A stretch of DNA of 64,000 nucleotides from Talpa occidentalis (Eukaryota > Chordata > Mammalia > Eulipotyphla > Talpidae), in the NCBI RefSeq assembly GCF_014898055.3, contig NW_023601212.1:57958329-58022328 (forward strand). The letters are read 5' to 3'. The notes under the pieces are model-generated. The model searched no databases. It was not told where the DNA came from and worked only from the letters and a program-made list of their open reading frames with translations. How positions within the stretch are numbered: the first letter of the stretch is position 1; each line of letters opens with the position of its first letter. The translations under genes and the position numbers were made by a program. This document shows positions 57,346-64,000 of the stretch, piece by piece.

Positions 57346-58540
57346 AAATAGTAATTAAACCCATTATATGCAGAAGAAAATAAATAATAAAAATTAGTGT
57401 GAAAATCAATGCAATAGATAAGAGAAAAGCAATAGAAAAAATCAATTAAGAAAAGCAGTTTTTTTCAGAAAGCTAAAATTGATAAACTTCTACCCAGACT
57501 GACAAAAAAAGGGGCTAGAAAAGGAATAAAATCAGTATCAGAAATGAGAATAGGGATATGGCTATAGTGTGTGTATATACATGATAAGGAAATAGTATGA
57601 ACAGCTTTATGCCAACAAATTTGACAAGTTAGATGAAATTAGCTAATTTTTGAAAGTTTCCCGAAAAACTCACTCAAGAAAAATAAACAGAATATCTCTA
57701 CAGCTATTTTAAATTTGAATTTATTGTTTAAAAACTTCCGCAAAGAAACCTACAGCCTATGTGACTTCACTGTTGAATTCTACCAAATATGTAAGAAAGA
57801 AACAATCCCAATTTATAAAATTCTTCTGAAATACTAGAAAGACTTCTTCCCAACATCTTCCTTAAGACCCCAATTACCCTGATCCAAACTTAAACAGAGA
57901 CATTACAAAAAGAGTAAATTGTAATCAATTATCTATCATAAAATAGATGCACAAATTCCAAATGTAACTTCAGCAAGCTGAATTTTACAACATATAAAGA
58001 TATTACAGTGTCACCTAAAATGTAAATTTATTTAACATTTGGAAATCAACTTTTCTAAAATAGAAAAGTCACATATTATTTCAATAGAAGGAAAGGTATT
58101 TAACAAAAACCATAAGTTATTCCTGATAAACAAACTCAGAGAAGAAAGGAATTTTCTCAAACTGTTAAAGGGGATCTAAAAAAAACCTACAGCTGAATAA
58201 TAATCTGTAGTGAAAGACTAAGTTAGTGGGTTCTCCTAAGATCAGGAACAACACAGAATGTACATTCTCATACTTCTATTCAACACTGTACTGGAAGTTC
58301 TGGTCACAGCAATTAAACATGAAAAATAATTATAGGATGCAGGTAAGACAGGGAAAATTAATGCAGTTATTCACAGACAATTACAATGAAATACAAACCT
58401 TTCTAAATACCAAAGAGACACTCCAAGAAGAGAGATTAACAGAGTGTACATAGTGAAAGATTCAATAAAAGACTTGTATAACAAAGAGAAAATACAAAGA
58501 TGTCATTTTTTTCTAAATAACTACCTACAGATAAAGTAAA

Positions 58541-60690
58541 GAATATTGTGGAGTAAGCCTGGAAGTTCAGAAGTTCTCTGAGTTTATCTTGTTTTATAGA
58601 TCCAGCTTTGGACTCATGTTCATATTTTACATAGTTGTAAAGAATGAAATTTTTAAATCATTCCCCCAAAAGTTAAAATAAAATGAAACTGAAGAACTTA
58701 AATATGTATCCAGCTGGTCACATAACCACATAGAGACAAAGACCAAAGGAACTTCGAAAATAGATTCTAAATCATATTGTTGGTAGAAGGACTGTTATTA
58801 TTACTTTCAGATTGTTATGCATGTATTGTGGTATAAAGTAAATGGGCAACAATGTGATATTCTATCATCCTTGTTACAAACCAAGCATTCTCAGAAATAC
58901 TTGGCGAATTGGACTTCCTATACCTTAGTCTCCATAGAAAGGGGAGGTGCCAGGTTCCCTCCCCCACCTAAGGAAAGGTGGAGTTGAACAGAGTCGGGGA
59001 GCTAGAAAAGACTTGGGAGAGAAGGCTCACAGAGAGAAGAATTTGAGGAAGCACATGGTGCAGAGAGACATGTGAAGATGCTGCACTTGCTTCTTGGCCT
59101 GAAACATTTATCAGGGACTTGGGGGAGTTTGAAGGACACTTGAAAGAGAGAGAGATGTGGGTGAAAGACCCTTCAGCAGGTTGACAATGGCACCCTTTAT
59201 CTTGACTTGTGTTTTGATTTTGCTCTTCTCCTTCCACACTTCTCCTTTAGACACTTTTCTATGGTGCCCCGCAAGAAGTTGCCTTAGACTTGTGACAAGT
59301 TTTCAGGTCTCAGCTGCCCTGGTTTGGGCCAACCCTGTTTGGCTTAGGCATTTGCCTATAAGGGGGTGGGTATTTTGGGTGCCTCATGTGGAAACTATTG
59401 TATATTGTATATTAATTCTAGTAAAGTTCTGAAGGTCTTACACACTAAGAGTATGTTTTGTCTTTATGCAGCAGATGGCAGAATCCATTAGAGTAGGCAG
59501 GTTTGGGGGTCCTAGAGTGCTCCTCAGTCTGTCCACTAATAAAAGAAATATAGATATTGGAGAGTCTAGAAAACTTGGAAACATTGCTACATTTGGCTTC
59601 TAGGTTAATGTGAGTTTACTATCTTTGCAAGTTTTCTAGGGTAGAATCACAATAGAAATAAAAAGATAATGACATAAAACATGTATTGAAAAGTTAAGTT
59701 CAATTTCTCTTACAACATGGTTTTGCAGTGTGCAAAATAAATCATCCTATGGCCCTCTGGGTTCTTCTCAGGCTGGACAAGTAATCAAAACAGCATCAGA
59801 TGGGTTAGCAAAGGAAAAACAATGAATTTAATAACATATGCTCAGGGAATTCGCATGGCTATAAATTCTAAAGAACAATGGAGCAGACCAGGAATATTTC
59901 TTCTGTATTTTAAGACCTGGGGCATCAAGGACAGAAAGGGGGAGCCTTCACATGACACACAAGAAGGGGGTGATCTCATCCTTACCTTTGAGAATAAAGA
60001 TGAGATTCTTAGAACATGCTTACTGATAAACATATCCTGGATGAACATGAGCTAAATGAGACCCCCAACTACATTCTTCTAGGTCATAAAAAGGAGAACA
60101 GTGGTTGCTTCTTCCATTAGGAAAAAAAGGCAGCCACTTAGGATATGAAGATATTTTCTTCAATTAGCAAAGGGGGAAGGCAGGAACAGAAGCTTCTCCT
60201 AGGCTTCAGGGCCCACACTGTCCTCAACCCAAAACAATCTGCATCTTTAAGTGGTGGTAATAAAATTCCTGAGGCTCACAGGCCTCAGTTGACCTCTAGT
60301 TCCCAGAGCAAGGTGACAAGAGGTTTACTATGGGTCTACTGTAAAAAGTCTATCTGATTCTTTGTGGGGGGCACTCAGACAATGTCACAGTTGTCTGAAG
60401 CTTAACAATAAGAACTTTGATCAAATTTAAAATAGTATGGCAAAAGGAGTTAAAAACTCTGGGTTCAATTCCTGAATCAGTTAAGGATGACTGCTCTAAG
60501 GATTGTGAATTAGAAAATCTCCATGGTGTCTTGAAGTTTTCCAACTCTGACATGGTTCCAATGAGCATATAAAATACCATCAGGAGTCTACTCTTTCAGT
60601 TCAGCAGTTTCATTAGTAAATAGGCTGACTCATCAACAAATGTCCAATCTCACTTAAAAGGTGTATAGTATATATTAAAAGAAAATTAAT
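58541..60690. other. Unassigned sequence, 2.1 kb, possible LTR part
   Basis: 59200-59470 has LTR-like features (GCCTATAAGGGGGTGGGTAT at 59350-59369, then TAGTAAAGTTCTGAAGG). It lies upstream of, and parallel to, the integrase fossil. I could not define ends. Frames here have no retroviral motif. Confidence 0.3.
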
Positions 60691-60697
60691 GATACCT

Positions 60698-61170
60698 CAT
60701 GCGTCCACAATCAGACCACAGCAGAACACTGGCACCAACCTGTTTATCTGGAAGAAGTTACAGAGACTCTATCATTACAGAGGATAACTACAATAAAAAT
60801 CTCAGGATTGGAAAGCCTGAACAATACCAATTTACCACAAGAGTCCACAAATTGAAGGCCACATTTGCCAGACATGGAATTCCTAAAAGGATTATCTCTG
60901 ACGATGAGCCACAGTCGTCCTCAAAGGAATTTCCACATTTTGCCAAAACATGAGATTTTGAACACTTCACACAGTCCACATGACCACAGAACCAAGTCTT
61001 TGCAAGGGGTTAGTGGTGAAAAGCTGAAAAAAATGTAACTCCAAAACACATTGGACCAAGCTAAGACTAATGAGAAAGGCCCCAGCCTCAGACTATTTGG
61101 AGTAAGGAATGCATTGTGGGCAACAAACAAGTCCCTTCCCCAGTTATTACAGTTTCAGCATCCCCCCTCA
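60698..61170 (+). pseudogene. Decayed Ty3/gypsy-like integrase fragment
   Basis: The frame ending at 60953 reads KLKATFARHGIPKRIISDDE followed by PQSSSKEFPHFAK. This is the segment around the second catalytic aspartate of Ty3/gypsy and retroviral integrase cores, normally of the type FxxxGIPxxxxSDNGPQFxSxxF. Here DNGPQF has become DDEPQS, and a stop follows at the position of the next helix. Weaker similarity extends upstream in another frame (from about 60718, GTNLFIW) and downstream after the stop, so at least one frameshift and several stops are present. No gag, protease or RT was recognised near it. The known ancient mammalian gypsy family (MamGypsy) is the first candidate. A co-opted integrase gene is unlikely with this many breaks. 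Confidence 0.65.
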
Positions 61171-62119
61171 GCACTACTGTCTATGCGTGGAATGTTGAGG
61201 GCTTACAGCAGTGAGGAGTTTACTCCTCACACAAAAGTAAAACTGAATAAAACAGATACAATAAACAAGTCACATCACCAGTCCCTGGTCTAACCCCTTA
61301 GTTTATGTGAAATTCTGTCCCTTGGAAGTTATGGGCAAACCAAGTGTTGAAATAGGAGGTATTCTTGTTGATGATGATTTATATTTAAGATGAGACCATA
61401 GTCCCACAGGGAACATCCTAGAAAAGATCAGTATTTTGTTTGATTAGCTCAGTAAGTATAGCTTGAGACTCTGATATGGTCCTACACCTGTGTTGATGGA
61501 GTGTGTTCCTGTCTTTGACAAGACTATTAGTGACAAGTGAAAAAAGTCGGTCAAACTATCTTAATTGAAAAAATAAGAATTTATGGCATAGATTATGAGG
61601 GCATTTCATGGAGGTGATGAGCAAATAATACAGATAATCCTTATGAGATGTCATTAGAAACTGGGAAGCTATGACGAGTCAAGGTGAAATGTAGTCCTTA
61701 TCTCTACCATTCTTGTACATCTTGTTTTTTCTCTCACCCTTTTTATAGCAAAAGATGATTGTCTGTGGTAGGAAGCCTCCAACATGATCCTCAATGATCC
61801 CTACATCTTACTTACTCTCGTGCAAGCCCCTACACCTGACTGTGATTTGGACCAAGTAACTCACTTCTAGAAAACAAAAATAATGGCATGTACCTTCAGG
61901 ATGACATTAAAGGGAATGTGATGTCCATCCTGCACATTTTCATTCCTTGTTTATTCTGATGCAACTGAACCTAGCTGTGATGATCTGATCTATGAAGAGA
62001 CCCCCATGGGAAGATACTGAGGGTGGCCACCAAGCAACAGCCAGTGAAAAGCAGAAGCCCTATATCCAATGGCCTAGGAGAATGAACTCTGTCCACCAAT
62101 GAGATTAGGTCACATGCCA
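61171..62119. other. Unassigned non-coding sequence
   Basis: It may include further remnants of the integrase element at its start. Nothing else recognised. Confidence 0.35.
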
Positions 62120-62460
62120 TCTGCAGCAACATGGATGGAGCTGGAAAGGATTATGCTAAACGAAGTAAGTCAGAAGGAGAAAGATAAATATCAGATGGCT
62201 TCACTTACATGTGGACTATAGAGAAACTGAACAAACATCAGGAAAAAGACAAAACTGGTACAGATCTGAGGCATACAGCAAGGAGGGAAGGGAGGAAAAG
62301 GAGTCAAACAGTAGAGGGAAGGGCACAGGGAACTGCGGTGATGGGTCACTGGTACCTTGGTGGTGGGAGAACTATGAGGACTAGCCCTGAAAGGAGAAGC
62401 CAATTACTGTACAAAAATAAACAACAATGTAAGAAAATAAATTTAATTATTATAAAAAAT
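62120..62460 (+). repeat. L1 3' end fragment
   Basis: ORF2 end (CAGCAACATGGATGGAGCTG, GAAGTAAGTCAGAAGGAGAA) and 3' UTR (GGTACAGATCTGAGGCATAC, GGCACAGGGAACTGCGGTGA), ending AAGAAAATAAATTTAATTAT. Same 3' UTR group as 34991-35296. Confidence 0.85.
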
Positions 62461-63911
62461 ATATAGATGGCAGTCCCAGCCAAAGCCCTATGGTAGCCTT
62501 GCGTGAGATCTTAAGGCAGAAGCATCTAGCTAACACTCAGACTCTTGACCCACAGAAACTGAGACAACTAAACTTTGTTAAATTAAATTTTGGGTAAAAA
62601 AAAAAAACCTTTTGTGTAGCTAACTAACACAGATCTGTTGGTACCATAACAAATATATGAAGACTATGGTTTAGAGCCAGGCAGTGAATAGTGGCCAAAT
62701 GGGTTGCAAGTAGCACATGTCTAAAGAAAACCCAAGTTGCCTTTAGCATATTTCAAGTAAAAATATGGGGATACTGCAAGGACTAAAAAAAAGAAGTTAG
62801 GAATATGTTACTGAAAACTGGAAGGGATCTTAATTATGCAGAAAGCTTAGTAACACTGTCATCTGCACTTATCTGCAAAACAACAAGTATCCCTAATAAA
62901 GCTGATAATCTGATTAAGGAAATTTCCAAAGGGAATGTTGAAAAGTGCCAGTTGGTTACTTCTTGCGACTTATCATAAAATGCATGAACAAAGAGATATC
63001 TGGGAAGGATCATTAAACAAAAAGAAATCTAGAGTTGATGGTTTAGAAATTCTGCCCCTTCAGATTACAAACAATGCTAAAATTAAGAAATGACTTCCAC
63101 ACAGGGGCAAATTCAATGCCCTTGCAGAAGAACAAGTCAGAAGGTAAAGCTGGAGGTATGACTATAACTTTTTGTTCAGACCCCAGAAAAAACAAAGGTG
63201 GTGACTAATAGCACTCTTCAGTCACAAAAGTCACTTTAAAGAGATGAAGGTGTGTCTTTCAGTCAACAGGTCTTCTAAGAAACTTACATGCATTTTCCCC
63301 CTCATACATTTCAACAGATGTAATGTAAAGAAAGGTTTTCCCCTAAGAGACTTATGAATGTGGAATTCCCCTAACTTAATAAACTCCAAGGACACTCACA
63401 AGAAAGCTACAATGTTTCTGAGAGAAGTATATTAGCAGAAATATTAGCTTGCAAACAAGGGGCACCCAAGCAAGGCCAAACTTGCTTGCACTAAATAGAT
63501 TTGGCAGTCCTTGTGCAAAAAGGCAAAGCAGACTCTTAGTGTGATAGATCTTTAATAGAATTAGCGTGCACAGAGAGAGACAAAAGGGTATTCGTAATAG
63601 TTTCCCAATAAAATTTCCAAAATTACTCATCCCCTTGTAGATAAATGCTCAGCCAAATAGCATCAGCCCAAAGCAGGGCCACTGCGACCCAAAAACTTCA
63701 TAAATTTAAGGCACCTTCTAGTGGAGAAAAACAAAAAGGGGTTAAGGCAGATCCTAAAGAGCTGGAACAAAGTCAGAATTTAAATGTACCAAATATTGCA
63801 CCAGAAATCAGGAAAAAAGCTGCCATTGTCTCTGCCAAGGACCAAAAGAGCATCTCCACATGTCTCTTACCCCTGTGTCTCTTCCAAGTGTCTCTGTAAC
63901 AGTGTAATCTA
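62461..63911. other. Unassigned non-coding sequence
   Basis: Frames of up to 84 codons (63376-63630 and 63645-63899) have no family signature. Confidence 0.4.
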
Positions 63912-64000
63912 GGGCCTCCCTGGTGGTGCAAGGGATTAGGCACAGCACTATGAAGCTGTCCACAGCCTCTGCAGCATGAGTTCGATCCCTGGCCAGGGAG
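63912..64000 (+). mobile_element. tRNA-derived SINE, copy 18, cut by the window end
   Basis: GGGCCTCCCTGGTGGTGCAA, then GCACTATGAAGCTGTCC, then GAGTTCGATCCCTGGCCAGG is the SINE head. The body runs off the window. Confidence 0.9.

Larger units (their letters stand above)
55020..58540 (+). repeat. Ancient L1, host of several later insertions
   Basis: Decayed ORF2 text in order: AATAAACAATCCAAAAGATA; CTACCCACAAGAAATCTATT; GTCTCAATAAATTTAAAAGG; CAAAGAAGAAATCAAAAAGC; then, after the young L1, AAAATTGATAAACTTCTACC (a degraded [11 protein letters not shown] region) and TGAATTCTACCAAATATGTA. It is interrupted by a mariner MITE (55136), a small hairpin-ended segment (about 55430) and a young L1 (56222). 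Confidence 0.75.

Noticed and set aside
6355..64000. tRNA genes suggested by A and B boxes
   Set aside because: All such boxes sit in SINE heads with SINE bodies and tails. No cloverleaf with a free 3' end was seen.
1..64000. CRISPR array, operons, phage or other prokaryotic systems
   Set aside because: No regularly spaced repeats, no dense coding, and clear mammalian repeats throughout.

Overview
The window reads as intergenic or intronic DNA of a placental mammal, probably a laurasiatherian. It is AT-rich and packed with young and old L1 retrotransposons, about 18 copies of a tRNA-derived SINE family, ancient L2 and MIR fragments, LTRs and microsatellites. I found no convincing host protein-coding exon, RNA gene, CRISPR array or prokaryotic feature. 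The SINE has a tRNA-like head with A and B boxes and a tail carrying AATAAA and TCTTT, so it belongs to the 'T+' SINE class. It is not Alu, B1, Bov or CAN. The lineage could be a bat (for example Rhin-1-like), but that is a guess from memory and not a demonstrated identification.

Layout. 0-10 kb: two solo LTRs of one family (461-923 and 3504-3960), each with a perfect 5-bp target duplication; old L1 fragments (4.4-5.2 and 6.3-7.5 kb) carrying two SINEs; and about 2.6 kb with no clear feature. 10.2-16.7 kb: the centrepiece, a nearly full-length, nearly intact L1 on the minus strand. ORF1 has one apparent frameshift and ORF2 has two nonsense codons. A SINE is fused directly to its 5' end and two stacked 3' tails suggest 3' transduction. 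The whole composite sits inside one pair of 14-bp target duplications and splits an older MIR. 17-22.5 kb: five SINEs, four of them in a row on the plus strand, the first two or three inside or beside an old L1. 22.5-37 kb: mostly unassigned sequence with MIR, L2 and old L1 pieces.

37.5-38.5 kb: a probable class I LTR. 40-50 kb: more SINEs, a young truncated L1 3' end (41.9-42.2 kb), and a putative LTR (45.6-46.1 kb) that carries a near-perfect ZNF143-type motif and interrupts an L2. A related LTR end lies inverted at 47.2 kb. 50-54 kb: two SINEs, one with three tandem B boxes. 54-58.5 kb: an ancient L1 that hosts a 77-bp mariner-type MITE, a small hairpin-ended insertion and a very young 5'-truncated L1 (56.2-57.3 kb). 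60.7-61.3 kb: a decayed Ty3/gypsy-like integrase fragment. 62.1-62.5 kb: an L1 3' end. 63.9 kb: a SINE cut by the window edge.

No genes act together here. The biology is retrotransposition, in which L1 supplies the machinery used by the SINEs. No new protein-based system was found. The most informative objects are the SINE-L1-transduction composite, the SINE variants with altered tails or promoters, and the gypsy integrase fossil.
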